Shown piece by piece: positions 10,060 to 20,019 of a stretch of DNA of 64,000 nt. Source of the DNA: G963663365 sp963663365 (GTDB lineage: Bacteria > Hinthialibacterota > Hinthialibacteria > Hinthialibacterales > G963663365). Location of the stretch: contig CAXXIH010000001.1 of NCBI GenBank assembly GCA_963663365.2, positions 372,001 to 436,000 on the forward strand. The letters run 5' to 3'. Both the position numbers and the translations under genes were made by a program. Each line of letters begins with the position of its first letter. Position 1 is the stretch's first letter. The notes below the pieces were generated by a model that ran no database searches, had not been told where the DNA came from, and worked only from the letters and a program-made list of their open reading frames with translations.

Positions 10060-12087
10060 ATGCGATATCCAAACTTGAGAAGTTCCGCGTTATGTATCTT
10101 GCTGCTTATTTCAAGCCTGTGTTTTGCACTGGATTTCCCTGGCACTGCACCGGGGCCGGCAAATGCTGAAATCTCAAGCGGCAAGATCGTTCTTTCTAAT
10201 GCTGTTTTGCAATTCTCGTGGGATACACAAGACGGCAGGCTGCGTTTTGGGAAATTGATGAATCGTCTGTCCGGGAATGAGATAGACCTGTCCGGGAATG
10301 AGGTCTTTCGTTTGATCCCGGCCCTTGGCGATGCGATTGACTGTTCTTCGCTTGAAGTTTTCGGCGAAGCGCAAATCCACACGGCCCCGGTTAACGCATC
10401 TGCATCGAAACTGGCCGAGCGCTTTCCCGGTCAAGAAGTAGTGGTCATGTTGGCCGATAAAAGAAAAAGCCTCTGGGTTGAGTGCAAAGCGGTTTTGCGC
10501 GATGGCTCGAATACCGTTCGGCAGGAGTTTTCCTTCTTTACGGGTCGCAAAGATATTCCGCTGAAAGCCATTCAATTGATACTGCTTCCGGCTTCATCTT
10601 CAAAAGTCGTTGGCGAAGTCCACGGATCACCGATTGTTGGTGGCGATTTCTTTTTTGCCTATGAGTACCCTCATTCGCAGAGTATAAAGTATGAGGGCAC
10701 GAATGGAGAAAATCTGGTCCTGGAAAATCCCATCAGCGAACGCAGTCAAAATCCGCCCCTTCGTGTGGGGCATCCTATCTCTCAATCTTGTGCATTGGGT
10801 GTCGCTGCTGAGGAGCAGATGAGGCGAAGTTTTCTGTATTATGTGGAACGCGAGCGGGCACACCCATACCGTCCCTTTCTGCATTACAACTCGTGGTATG
10901 ACATCTGCTGGGGAGAAATTAAAGTCGGGGAAAAAGAGTGCTTGGATGTGATTCATGCATTTGGGCGGGAGTTGTCAGAGAAGCGCGGTGTGCCTTTGTC
11001 TTCATTGGTGATTGATGATGGCTGGGATGACGCCAAGGACTTGTGGCGTATTCCCAAAGACAAATTTCCCGATGGCTTCACGAATATGAACAAAGCGGCG
11101 GCTGATTATAACACCCACCTTGGATTTTGGCTGTCGCCATTTGGCGGTTACGGACAGCCGAAAAAAGATCGCTTGGAAACCGGAAAGCAAAAAGGCTTTG
11201 AGATCGATGAAAAAGGTTTTGTGATGGCGGGGCCTAAATACTACCAACGCTTTTTGGAAACCACGCTCAAGCTTATCGAAGAATATGATGTGAACTTTTT
11301 TAAATTCGACGGATTCGACTCCAGTTTCTCTGAAACCGAAGCCATGGTGCGGCTTACCGGCGCATTGCGGAAAAAGCGTCCGGATGTGTTTCTTAGTATC
11401 ACGACGGGCACATGGCCGTCTCCGTTTTGGCTGTGGTATGGAGATTCTACTTGGCGCGGCGGTTCCGATATGAACTGGGAGGGAAGCGGCTCAAAACGCG
11501 AGCAATGGATTACCTATCGCGATGCTCAAACCTATCGGGGTGTTGTTAAAAAGTCACCGTTGTATCCCATTAACTCACTAATGACCCAAGGTTTTGCTCA
11601 TGCCCGATATGGTTTTGCTTCTGAGTGCGGGAATAATGAAGAGGAGATTCGCAAAGAGTTGCGGTCATTTTTTGCCAGCGGAACTTGTTTGCAGGAACTC
11701 TATGTCACGCCGGGAATGATGAGTGAAGCGAACTGGGACGACTTGGCGGAAACAGCCCAGTGGTCCCGCGACAACGCCGATGTCTTGGTTGATGTGCATT
11801 GGGTCGGTGGCGATCCCGGAGAAGGGATGGTCTATGGATGGGCCGCTTGGTCTAAGACAAAAGCGATGCTCGCCTTACGCAATCCAACAGATCAGCCCGC
11901 GCAGATTGCACTTGATGCGGGCAAAGTTTTTGAAATACCTAAAGGCGCTTCCAAACAGTACCGTTTGAAAAGCCCTTGGAAATCCGATGCCGGGCAATCA
12001 GCATTTGAAATCACAGCGGGCAAAGAACACACATTCGCACTTCGACCATTTGAGGTCGTTGTTTACGACGCTACACCGATTGACTGA
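10060..12087 (+). CDS. Secreted alpha-galactosidase-like glycosidase (GH36/GH27 clan)
   Basis: 675 residues with a Sec signal (SALCILLLISSLCFA) over the first ~23. The first ~270 residues form a beta-rich domain. The TIM barrel follows: HYNSWYD, SLVIDDGWDD, LGFWLSPFGGYG, then NFFKFDGFD. D417 in KFDGF is the likely nucleophile by clan GH-D pattern, and SDMNWEG may carry the acid/base. A C-terminal beta domain completes the GH36 layout. It should remove terminal alpha-galactose or a related residue from extracellular glycans. GGGAG lies 9 nt before the ATG. The gene stands alone on the plus strand and is closed by a long hairpin shared with the giant minus-strand gene. Confidence 0.82.
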   Translation: MRYPNLRSSALCILLLISSLCFALDFPGTAPGPANAEISSGKIVLSNAVLQFSWDTQDGRLRFGKLMNRLSGNEIDLSGNEVFRLIPALGDAIDCSSLEVFGEAQIHTAPVNASASKLAERFPGQEVVVMLADKRKSLWVECKAVLRDGSNTVRQEFSFFTGRKDIPLKAIQLILLPASSSKVVGEVHGSPIVGGDFFFAYEYPHSQSIKYEGTNGENLVLENPISERSQNPPLRVGHPISQSCALGVAAEEQMRRSFLYYVERERAHPYRPFLHYNSWYDICWGEIKVGEKECLDVIHAFGRELSEKRGVPLSSLVIDDGWDDAKDLWRIPKDKFPDGFTNMNKAAADYNTHLGFWLSPFGGYGQPKKDRLETGKQKGFEIDEKGFVMAGPKYYQRFLETTLKLIEEYDVNFFKFDGFDSSFSETEAMVRLTGALRKKRPDVFLSITTGTWPSPFWLWYGDSTWRGGSDMNWEGSGSKREQWITYRDAQTYRGVVKKSPLYPINSLMTQGFAHARYGFASECGNNEEEIRKELRSFFASGTCLQELYVTPGMMSEANWDDLAETAQWSRDNADVLVDVHWVGGDPGEGMVYGWAAWSKTKAMLALRNPTDQPAQIALDAGKVFEIPKGASKQYRLKSPWKSDAGQSAFEITAGKEHTFALRPFEVVVYDATPID

Positions 12088-12101
12088 TTTTCGATCCTAT
12101 G

Positions 12102-12138
12102 TAAAACGGGCGTCATCCCGAGAAGAGATGACGCCCGT
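12102..12138. terminator. Long hairpin between convergent genes
   Basis: A perfect 12-bp stem pairs 12106-12117 with 12127-12138 around a 9-nt loop. On the minus strand four T follow the stem (12105-12102), so it fits an intrinsic terminator for the giant PPC-repeat gene. The plus side lacks a T run; there it may only stabilise the alpha-galactosidase mRNA end. Confidence 0.75.
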
Positions 12139-12173
12139 CATTAGGCTACTGAATACCGGTTCTACATGTCAGA

Positions 12174-15100
12174 TCAGGGAGCGGTAGGATCGACCGCAAA
12201 GAACTCGGTATTGATGGTCTGACCCGGTTCGAGAACGTATACTTCGATTGTATCGACATAAACCGTAGTCCGTTGTCCTGTTTCTGAAAGATTAACCACC
12301 TGCACAAACGGCCAGATATGTGTATTCGGTGCGGGTATTTGCACCCAGACACCGTACCGCTTCCAACCGTCAACGAAAGCATTGCTGGCAGCTGCCATCT
12401 GCAGGCCCATAGTCCCATCCAGCGCCCAGTCCGGATTTATCGTGCCGGGTAGTCCGCCGATTTGGATAACCGCATCGCCGCCGGTGGCCCGGAACGCCGC
12501 ACGGATGAGAACGGATTTCTTTCCGGTGACGTCGATGGGATAACCGAGGATGGCATGATTCTCGGTTGCATCGACCGTGAATGCCAGGCCGCGTCCATCG
12601 GTAGCGCCTTGGTAGGCGTTATCGAGCGGGAGTATATCGCCTAGAGTCATCGTGCCGGCTGTCACGACGTCGAATCCGCCCGGCAGTTCCATGAAGCCGG
12701 CCGCGTCGATGTTATCTTCATTGAAGTTGAAAACGGCGACCGGCGGGAAACTGCTTTGGGATGGAGTCGCTTCGGGATCCGGCGTTTGAGTAATCGTCGG
12801 AGTAATTGTTGCCGGTCCTACGAAAGTGGTCGGTGTAGGCGACGCCTGAGGTGTGTGTGTTGGAGTGTATGTGCCTGGCACGAACTGTGTGGGCGACGGC
12901 GTGGCCGTTGGTGTCCGGGTTTGTGTTGGCGTCGTTGTAATCACAACAATCGGTGTCGGGGTCGGAGTCGGTTGTGAGCCCGAACCTGAGGGTGTTAAGA
13001 CCACGGTTTTGCCGGCGCTTTCGTTGCCGTATTTATCAACAACGGTCAGGCGGCATGTATAACTCACGCCATTTTCGAATCCGTCGATTCGGTAATCCAA
13101 AGCTGTTCCCAAATCAATAGCTGCTTGGCTGTTGACATAGAGCCGGTAGGTGCCGCCATCGGCCACATCCGGGCTGACAGTCTGTGTCCAGAAGAGATGG
13201 ATATAACGGTCGCGGGCAAATCCGAACAGATATTCGACATCTGCAGGAGGCGTTGTATTGGATTCTCTAAGGGTTACATCCAAAGCCGTGTTTTGACCGG
13301 CCTGGATTACCACATCCTGCACGACCGTGTAGTATTTCGCACCCGAACTGTAGCGAACCGTGTAATGGCCCGGCGCAAGATTCTGGAAGGAATATTGTCC
13401 AAGCGCATCGCTCTGCGCGCTACGATTTGTGATTTCGACTGTTGCACCTGACAGCGGGAAACTGGTCTCTGTGGCGATTTTCCCGGAGAAACTTCCCGCC
13501 GCTGTACCGTCAACATCGCCGAGACGCAGGGTGTATGCGCCGTATCCACCGTTCCAGTAGCAACGGATGTAATACGTGCCCGGCGCCAATTCGATGTCGC
13601 GAGTATAGAGGTCGGAATTATAGTAACGCTCGTTGCGGAAGATGTTTGAGATCACGTCGCCATGATTCAGTTCGACCGTAGAGCGCATGGCGGGATCTTG
13701 TTGGTAGCTGAGCCTGTAAACAGCTTGAGTGGCGATCTCGACACGGTACCAGTCCGAACGATCCTGTGTTGTCCGGCTGTCGTATGCCAGCGAACCTTGA
13801 ACGACCGTATTCAGAGGCAGGCTAACCGCCATGCTGGCAAAGTCGTTCGGTTCCTGATCCTTTTGCAGCTGTTCGGTGAATTCCGTATGGAATTGGTAGG
13901 TACCATGACCTGCCAAGCGCTCGCATAAGATATAATACGTCCCGGCTCGCAAGTTCGGTGAGCCAATGGAGGACAAAGCAGTTGTGTAGTACCACTCACG
14001 CGATGTGATCACCGTTTGCCGGTTCTTCTGATACAGAAGAACTCTGTATCGAAGTGTGCTGTCGCCATGAGAGAGAATGCTTAGCGAACCATCGGCCGGA
14101 AGTTCTATTTTGTACCAATCGGCGGGATCAGTCCGGAATTCTTCTTGATAACCCAAATGGCCAATCATGCCTTGCTCTGGGGCAATTGCAACCGCTTGGA
14201 ATCCGGCGTCGTCTGTTTCCTGATCGGTACTTCGATTGGGAACCAAGTCAGCTTTTACATCATAGGAGCCATAGCCACCCAAATACGTAATTCCGACAAG
14301 GTAGCGGCCCGCCAGGATATTCACTCTGTTTATAGAAATCGTGTTGGCTGTGTAATAGCCTTCTGTTCCCGCCAAGTTGGTTTGAATATCACCAATGTTG
14401 TAGAGATCGATTCTGTATCGCAGTGTGGATTCCGAAGTGGCTGCAAAGGTGAGCGAACCATCGTCAGGGACATCCAGTAAATAATAATCGACTGTGTCGC
14501 GCCAACCGTTTCCGGCGTAGCCCAGATGTCCCGATATGATCGGTGTATCGCTGGTCGGAACGATTAACGCCACGGGGGATATCCCAGCCCAATCGTCATT
14601 CGGTTCCGTATCTACATTGGGAGCCGCGATAAACTCGGTGGCAAATGAAGCCACGCCGTCACCACCCCAACGTTCGGCCGCCACGATATATTCACCGGCG
14701 CGCATGTCGGCAACTTCCATCGTAGCCGTATTGGTTGTGTAGTAGTTTTCCATGCTGCGCATTTGGCTCACGCCATACTGGTCATAAAGCCGTGTGGAAA
14801 TGCGCATGCTGGCCGAGGCTGTAGTCGAGAGACGGAACAAACCATCTGAAGGTAGCGTAAGCCGGAAATAGCGAATTGTGTTATTCGCATCATAAGGCAT
14901 TCCCGCGATTTCACCGCTCGGCGGCATGGTTTGTGTGCTCTCGCCAAAGGGAACGGGAGCATCTTGTGACTCAAACGAACAGTTTAGTGTGTATGCCCCG
15001 TAGCGGCTTTCTAGATAAGTGCGGAGGTAATACACACCGGCTGGAAGATCGGATGCCGTGTAGGTGTTTGAGCCGGTTCCGGCAAGGTAACGTCCATCCG

Positions 15101-18100
15101 CAGCTAACAGTACGTAACCGAGATCGACGTTATCACCTTCACCTGCGGTAAAGGAGAATGAAAGATTGCCAAAAGAAGAGGTTGTTATACGATAATAGTC
15201 ACGGTTGTCACGGTATTGATTGCCGTAATAACCGAGATGCCCACGGCCGATGCCCATGTTGCCCGATAGCGGGAGATTGACGGCTCCGCTTATGGAGTCG
15301 TTGTTTTCAGAATCGTTCGTTTCGTAATTCTGGTCAAAGAGACTCGTAAGCGTATAAGACCCGTATCCATCAGATTGATAGACCAGCGCGTAATAACTGC
15401 CCGCTGCAAGGTTGCCGTATACGATTTTTTCGGATGATCCGGCGCCATTATCGTCTTTTGCAGCCAAGACCAGACTGCCGTTGCTGTCAATCAGCTGCAA
15501 TCCGGCCCGCAAGGAACCATCGGGATAAACCGTAAGTTCGAGGCTGCCATCTGCCGGTAAACTGACGATGTAGTAATCCAAGCGGTCGGTGACCGTACCG
15601 CCGTGGTAACCGATGTGGCCCGTTACGCCGCCTGAAGGGGCTAGGTAGACCGCTTCGCCAGGGGCGTTGTTCGGTTCGGGGTCGATCTCTTCGACCGGCA
15701 TGAAATTGAAGGAAACGTGATAATTGCCCGCTCCGGATAACAGGCTTGTGACCACGTAATAGTCACCCGCTCGAATGTTGCGGTAGAGCAATCCTTCAGG
15801 CACGCCCACTCCACCTGCATTGCCGGAGACCAATTGGGAGACACCATCGGTGTCCAACAATGTCGCGGAGATATCCAGTGTGTCAGCCGGGGCCATGCTG
15901 ACTTGGAGGTAGCCGTCATAGGGGACATTCAATTTATAGATGTCGTATACATCTCCCGTTGTCCCTAATGAACCACTGCGGCTTGTATTGACCTGCACCG
16001 CTTCACCGGCGGAAATGACATTATTGGGTTCGATTTCCGCGGCAGGCACCGGTGTTTGGGTCGGTGTTAATGTGGCGCCGGAGACAGGTGTCGGTTGAGG
16101 AGTCGGCGTTGGGGTGATTGGAAGTTCAGTTCCCGGCGGTGTGAGAGTGACAATACGTCCCACGCTTTCATTGCCGTATTTATCGTAGACTGTCAGGCGG
16201 CATGTGTAGCTCACGCCATTCTCGAAACCATCAGTGTAATAACTGAGTACATTGCCCAGGTCGATGGGGTCACGGCCGGTGATATATAGCTTGTAACCGC
16301 CGCCGTCCGAGACATCGGGGCTTGCCGAAGCGGTCCAGAAGAGATGGATATAACGGTCCCGGGCAAAGCCATAGTATTCTTTGACATCCTGCGGTGGCGT
16401 GACATTGGTTTGCTTTAAGGTGACATTAAATACCGTATCTTGACCGGCGATAATGCCCACCTGTTTTTGGATGGGGTAATACTTGGCCCCTGATGCAATA
16501 CGGATGGTATATACACCGGGAGCAAGTGCATCGAATCCAAAATCGCCTACGAAATCCGTTTCCGTGGAACGATCAAGAAGCGCTACATCGATCTCCGCCA
16601 AAGAGAAGCCGGATTCAGAGACGATTCGGCCCCGCAGATTGCCGGTAGCCGGTACCGTAGGATCACCGAATAGCAGTGAGTAACAACCGTATCCACCTTG
16701 ATGGAAACAATGGATATAATAGGTTCCAGCTTCAAGGTCGATATCACGCGTATAAAGCTGAGAGTTGTAATAACGCTCGTTGTAGAAAATCCGCGAAATC
16801 GTATCCGCAGAATAGAACTCAACCGTCGAGCGTAATTCCGGAATCGTCTGATAACTTAATCTATAGGAGCCCGTACTGGGAATTTGTACGCGATACCAGT
16901 CTTCGCCGTCTGCTCTCGTCCAGTTGTTATAGGCGAGCGCACCATTTGCCATTGTGCCCAGCGGAAGATTGACGGCCATGGTGGGGATGTCATTCGCTTC
17001 GGTATCTTTTTTGGGTTGTTCCACGAATTGCGTATGGAACTGGTAGGTGCCATGACCGCCGTATAAGCCGCAGTAAATATAATAGGTTCCGGCACGAAGG
17101 TTGGCCGAACCAATCGAGTATGAATCGAGGGTGTAATACCATTCGCGAGAGCTGACCGTTGTCCGGCGGTCCGCTTGGTATAGGTAGACGACATAGCGCA
17201 ATGTGTTTTCGCCGTTCGAAATTAGCGAAAGAGAACCATCCGCTGGCAACTCGATCCGGTACCAGTCGGCGTTGTCGGTTCGGAAGTTCTGTGTATAGCC
17301 TAAATGACCAATCACGCCTTCGCCGGGAACAAGCAGGTCCGCCTGATATGACATGTCATTGGGTTCGGGATCGCCACTTCGGTTGGGAATGAGGTCGATG
17401 TCAACGGAGTAGGAGCCATAACCACCTAGATAAGAGATGCCAATCAGATAGCGTCCGGCCAGGATGTTGGACTTGTTGACAGAGATGGGGGTGTCTGTGT
17501 AGTAGCCTTCCCGGCCGCCAAGATTGGTTTGGATGTCGCCGAGATTGTAGATGTCGACGCGAAATCGTAATGTGCTTTCGGATGTTACCGTAACCGTAAA
17601 GTTCCCATCATCGGGAATGTCATAGGCGTAATAGTCGACGGTATCGCGCCAACCGTTTCCGGCATAGCCGAGGTTGCCCACGATGGGTGCGTTGGCTGCT
17701 GTCGGTACATTCAACGTTTGTGCCGAGACGCTGGCCCAATCGTCATTCGGTTCGGTGTCGACATTGGGGGCCGCTGTAAATGCCGATGTCAAAGATGCGA
17801 CACCATCGCCCCCTAAACGGTCGGCTATGACGATGTATTGCCCTGCGCGAAGGTCCGCAACTTCAAATGCGCTTGGATTGGCTGTGTAGTAGTTTTCGAT
17901 GCTGCGTATTTGGCTGACGCCATATTGGTCAAATAAGCGGGTTCGTAGCCGTAATGACTCAGAAGCGGTAACGGAAAGTGAAAAGAATCCGTTTGCAGGC
18001 ACATTCAGGCTGTAGTAGCGAATTGTGTTGGTCCCATCGAAGCCGATGCCGGATATGAGGCCATTCGCTTGCATTGCACTGGTGGCTTGACTAAATGGAG

Positions 18101-19283
18101 TTGGAGCAGTCTGTGCCTCAAAACCGCAATTAAAGGTGTAGGCGCCATAACGGCTTTCTAGATACAGGCGGATGTAATAAGTCCCTGCAGATAGATCTGC
18201 CACTGTAAATGTGTTACTTCCCGAGCCGGCCAGGTAACGGCCTGTCGCGTCAAAGACGGCATAGCCCAGGTCGACATTGTCACCGGCTCCGGCGGTAAAG
18301 GAGAGATTCAGCTTTCCATAATTGGGAATGGTGACACGATAGTAGTCTCTTTGATCGCGATATTGATTGCCGTAGTAACCGAGATGTCCCTGAGACGTCG
18401 CGTTATAGTTGATAAAAGATAGGGAGACGGCCTGCGCCAAAGAGTCATTGGTTTCGCTGTCGTTCGGAGCCGAATTCGAAGTGAATTGACTGACGATTGA
18501 ATAGGAGCCATAACCGTCGGATTGGTAGACGAGAGCGTAATACGTACCTGCCGCCAAATTAGCGTAGGTAATCGAATCGGAACCGCCTTTACCGGCATTG
18601 TCCTTAGAAAGCAGCATTAAGTAGCCGTTACTGTCGAATAACTGAATTCCAGTTCTTAATGAACCATCGGGATTTACAGTAAGTTGCAGATTGCCATCTG
18701 AGGAGAGAGTGATCGAGTAGTAATCTAAACGGTCAATCACCATTGATCCGTAGTAACCGATATGCCCTGTGGCGGAGTTCCCGGGTTGCAGGATTGTGGC
18801 ATGGGCCGGATCGTCATTGGGCTCGGGATCGACTTCTTGGACAGCGGCAAAGTTAAAAGAAGCGCCGTATTCACCGGAGCCTGAACGGAGGCGGATGATC
18901 GCGTAATACTGACCGGCGCGCAGATAGGAATGGAGCGCGGCTTCGGAACCGCCTTGCGGCGTATCATTTTTTGATACAAGTACTGACACTCCGTCGGCGT
19001 CTACAAGTGTAACTGAGACGTCCAATTCCGGGCCTGGAACCACACCGACTTGGAATTGGCCATCCGAGGGAAGCGTGAATGTATAACAGTCAATAACATC
19101 AATCGGGGTTGCCGTTCCCAAAGAACCTTGGCTTGTCGTGTTCATTTGCACCACATTGGCCGAGGAAATCGTATCGTTGGGTTCGGTGTCGCAGAAACCG
19201 GTTGCCGATAGCAGGACAAACGCGGCTATACAAACGACGAAAAACAGGCTTTTTACAAATTTCTTGTAGGCGTCCATGGACAT
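12174..19283 (-). CDS. Giant exported 14-PPC-repeat protein with duplicated seven-repeat block
   Basis: About 2369 residues from ATG 19283 (GGGAG 5 nt upstream; upstream ATG 19295 is less well placed). A Sec signal occupies roughly residues 1-32. Seven PPC-like beta domains follow (near 33, 151, 274, 391, 508, 636 and 756), most opening with a D-x-E-x-N-D motif and ending in a hydrophobic/Y-rich strand. Next come a carboxypeptidase-regulatory-like domain (~878) and an FN3-like domain (~958-1055). A Thr/Pro linker leads into a second copy of the whole block (~1081-2098), a longer Thr/Pro linker (~2100-2172), and a C-terminal jelly-roll-like domain of ~197 residues. No protease or other enzyme motif is seen. 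It is probably a cell-surface or secreted fibre-like adhesin or glycan-binding scaffold. Confidence 0.9.
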   Translation of the reverse strand: MSMDAYKKFVKSLFFVVCIAAFVLLSATGFCDTEPNDTISSANVVQMNTTSQGSLGTATPIDVIDCYTFTLPSDGQFQVGVVPGPELDVSVTLVDADGVSVLVSKNDTPQGGSEAALHSYLRAGQYYAIIRLRSGSGEYGASFNFAAVQEVDPEPNDDPAHATILQPGNSATGHIGYYGSMVIDRLDYYSITLSSDGNLQLTVNPDGSLRTGIQLFDSNGYLMLLSKDNAGKGGSDSITYANLAAGTYYALVYQSDGYGSYSIVSQFTSNSAPNDSETNDSLAQAVSLSFINYNATSQGHLGYYGNQYRDQRDYYRVTIPNYGKLNLSFTAGAGDNVDLGYAVFDATGRYLAGSGSNTFTVADLSAGTYYIRLYLESRYGAYTFNCGFEAQTAPTPFSQATSAMQANGLISGIGFDGTNTIRYYSLNVPANGFFSLSVTASESLRLRTRLFDQYGVSQIRSIENYYTANPSAFEVADLRAGQYIVIADRLGGDGVASLTSAFTAAPNVDTEPNDDWASVSAQTLNVPTAANAPIVGNLGYAGNGWRDTVDYYAYDIPDDGNFTVTVTSESTLRFRVDIYNLGDIQTNLGGREGYYTDTPISVNKSNILAGRYLIGISYLGGYGSYSVDIDLIPNRSGDPEPNDMSYQADLLVPGEGVIGHLGYTQNFRTDNADWYRIELPADGSLSLISNGENTLRYVVYLYQADRRTTVSSREWYYTLDSYSIGSANLRAGTYYIYCGLYGGHGTYQFHTQFVEQPKKDTEANDIPTMAVNLPLGTMANGALAYNNWTRADGEDWYRVQIPSTGSYRLSYQTIPELRSTVEFYSADTISRIFYNERYYNSQLYTRDIDLEAGTYYIHCFHQGGYGCYSLLFGDPTVPATGNLRGRIVSESGFSLAEIDVALLDRSTETDFVGDFGFDALAPGVYTIRIASGAKYYPIQKQVGIIAGQDTVFNVTLKQTNVTPPQDVKEYYGFARDRYIHLFWTASASPDVSDGGGYKLYITGRDPIDLGNVLSYYTDGFENGVSYTCRLTVYDKYGNESVGRIVTLTPPGTELPITPTPTPQPTPVSGATLTPTQTPVPAAEIEPNNVISAGEAVQVNTSRSGSLGTTGDVYDIYKLNVPYDGYLQVSMAPADTLDISATLLDTDGVSQLVSGNAGGVGVPEGLLYRNIRAGDYYVVTSLLSGAGNYHVSFNFMPVEEIDPEPNNAPGEAVYLAPSGGVTGHIGYHGGTVTDRLDYYIVSLPADGSLELTVYPDGSLRAGLQLIDSNGSLVLAAKDDNGAGSSEKIVYGNLAAGSYYALVYQSDGYGSYTLTSLFDQNYETNDSENNDSISGAVNLPLSGNMGIGRGHLGYYGNQYRDNRDYYRITTSSFGNLSFSFTAGEGDNVDLGYVLLAADGRYLAGTGSNTYTASDLPAGVYYLRTYLESRYGAYTLNCSFESQDAPVPFGESTQTMPPSGEIAGMPYDANNTIRYFRLTLPSDGLFRLSTTASASMRISTRLYDQYGVSQMRSMENYYTTNTATMEVADMRAGEYIVAAERWGGDGVASFATEFIAAPNVDTEPNDDWAGISPVALIVPTSDTPIISGHLGYAGNGWRDTVDYYLLDVPDDGSLTFAATSESTLRYRIDLYNIGDIQTNLAGTEGYYTANTISINRVNILAGRYLVGITYLGGYGSYDVKADLVPNRSTDQETDDAGFQAVAIAPEQGMIGHLGYQEEFRTDPADWYKIELPADGSLSILSHGDSTLRYRVLLYQKNRQTVITSREWYYTTALSSIGSPNLRAGTYYILCERLAGHGTYQFHTEFTEQLQKDQEPNDFASMAVSLPLNTVVQGSLAYDSRTTQDRSDWYRVEIATQAVYRLSYQQDPAMRSTVELNHGDVISNIFRNERYYNSDLYTRDIELAPGTYYIRCYWNGGYGAYTLRLGDVDGTAAGSFSGKIATETSFPLSGATVEITNRSAQSDALGQYSFQNLAPGHYTVRYSSGAKYYTVVQDVVIQAGQNTALDVTLRESNTTPPADVEYLFGFARDRYIHLFWTQTVSPDVADGGTYRLYVNSQAAIDLGTALDYRIDGFENGVSYTCRLTVVDKYGNESAGKTVVLTPSGSGSQPTPTPTPIVVITTTPTQTRTPTATPSPTQFVPGTYTPTHTPQASPTPTTFVGPATITPTITQTPDPEATPSQSSFPPVAVFNFNEDNIDAAGFMELPGGFDVVTAGTMTLGDILPLDNAYQGATDGRGLAFTVDATENHAILGYPIDVTGKKSVLIRAAFRATGGDAVIQIGGLPGTINPDWALDGTMGLQMAAASNAFVDGWKRYGVWVQIPAPNTHIWPFVQVVNLSETGQRTTVYVDTIEVYVLEPGQTINTEFFAVDPTAP
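12990..16050 (-). repeat. Second copy of ~3.14-kb intragenic tandem duplication
   Basis: This block repeats the arrangement of 16130-19190 domain by domain. Corresponding DNA, for example around 13025-13080 and 16165-16220, is still closely similar at a spacing of about 3.14 kb. Repeat n of one block resembles repeat n of the other more than its own neighbours, so the seven-repeat unit plus FN3 was duplicated as one piece. Confidence 0.85.
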
Positions 19284-19295
19284 AAGTACTCCCAT

Positions 19296-20019
19296 GTTTT
19301 GGTTTGTGTTCCTTTTTCCCCTCGAGTGAAGGCGCTGTTTACCGGCACGATAGATCGATTTCCCCCGGATCGAACGTTGCCAGAAAACAACCGGGCAAAG
19401 TTAAAATTTACAGGTGTAAATATAATACATTCCAGCCTAAGATGCCACAAAATTTAATTTTTATTAAAGGTTTTATGGTTTTGGGGCTTTATGTGCAAAA
19501 TCCCGAAATGTCGTATTATGCCGGAATGCGCACTAAGTGTATCAATTATGTAATCATTGGTATAAAAGCTTGCCGCGTGGGTTGGTGATTCTGTTATTTC
19601 CAGGATTTTGGCCGTATTGAAAAATGAAATGGTCTTTCCGGGTCACGAAATTTTACATACAACAAGCAAAAACTGCTTAATTGGTATTTATCGGCGGCAA
19701 TTGGTGCCGGTTTAATCAATAAAAGACTGGATTCAGCCTTTTTGTATGAAAGCGACTATCTTTTGTCTGTAGTATGCATGCTCTTTTGAATCTCATTGAA
19801 AAAGATATTTTTTGACTTTAGACAATCCGGGAAGACAGTCGGAAATTGCTCCTTAGAAGACAACTTATTTAGCTTTGTGCATGAAGATGGAAATTTGTCT
19901 TGCCGGATATCTGTTGCCTGATCGAAGCCAACTCCTAATTGATGCTCAAAACGGATATAGGAACCATATCGGCGATGATAATAGTGAATACATTCCTTGT
20001 TACTTCTTAGTCTGAAGTA
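19296..20019. other. AT-rich intergenic region, no convincing gene
   Basis: About 720 bp between two minus-strand genes. The 94-codon plus-strand frame at 19304-19588 has no ribosome-binding site and atypical composition, so it is not called. Apart from the candidate promoter at its left end nothing recognisable is present. The right half is probably the 3' region of the preceding gene. Confidence 0.6.
19407..19450 (-). promoter_or_regulatory. Candidate promoter and palindromic operator of the giant gene
   Basis: On the minus strand TTGTGG (19450-19445) and TATTAT (19427-19422) are separated by 17 nt, a fair sigma-70-type pair. Just downstream, TTTACA and TGTAAA form a palindrome around two bases (19407-19420), overlapping the expected start point. 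A dimeric repressor could bind there. The call rests on pattern only. Confidence 0.3.

Noticed and set aside
12174..19283. Secreted protease bearing PPC domains
   Set aside because: No HExxH, Ser/His/Asp or other protease motif is present anywhere in the chain.
19304..19588. 94-codon plus-strand frame upstream of the giant gene
   Set aside because: No ribosome-binding site, atypical composition and overlap with the probable promoter of the giant gene.
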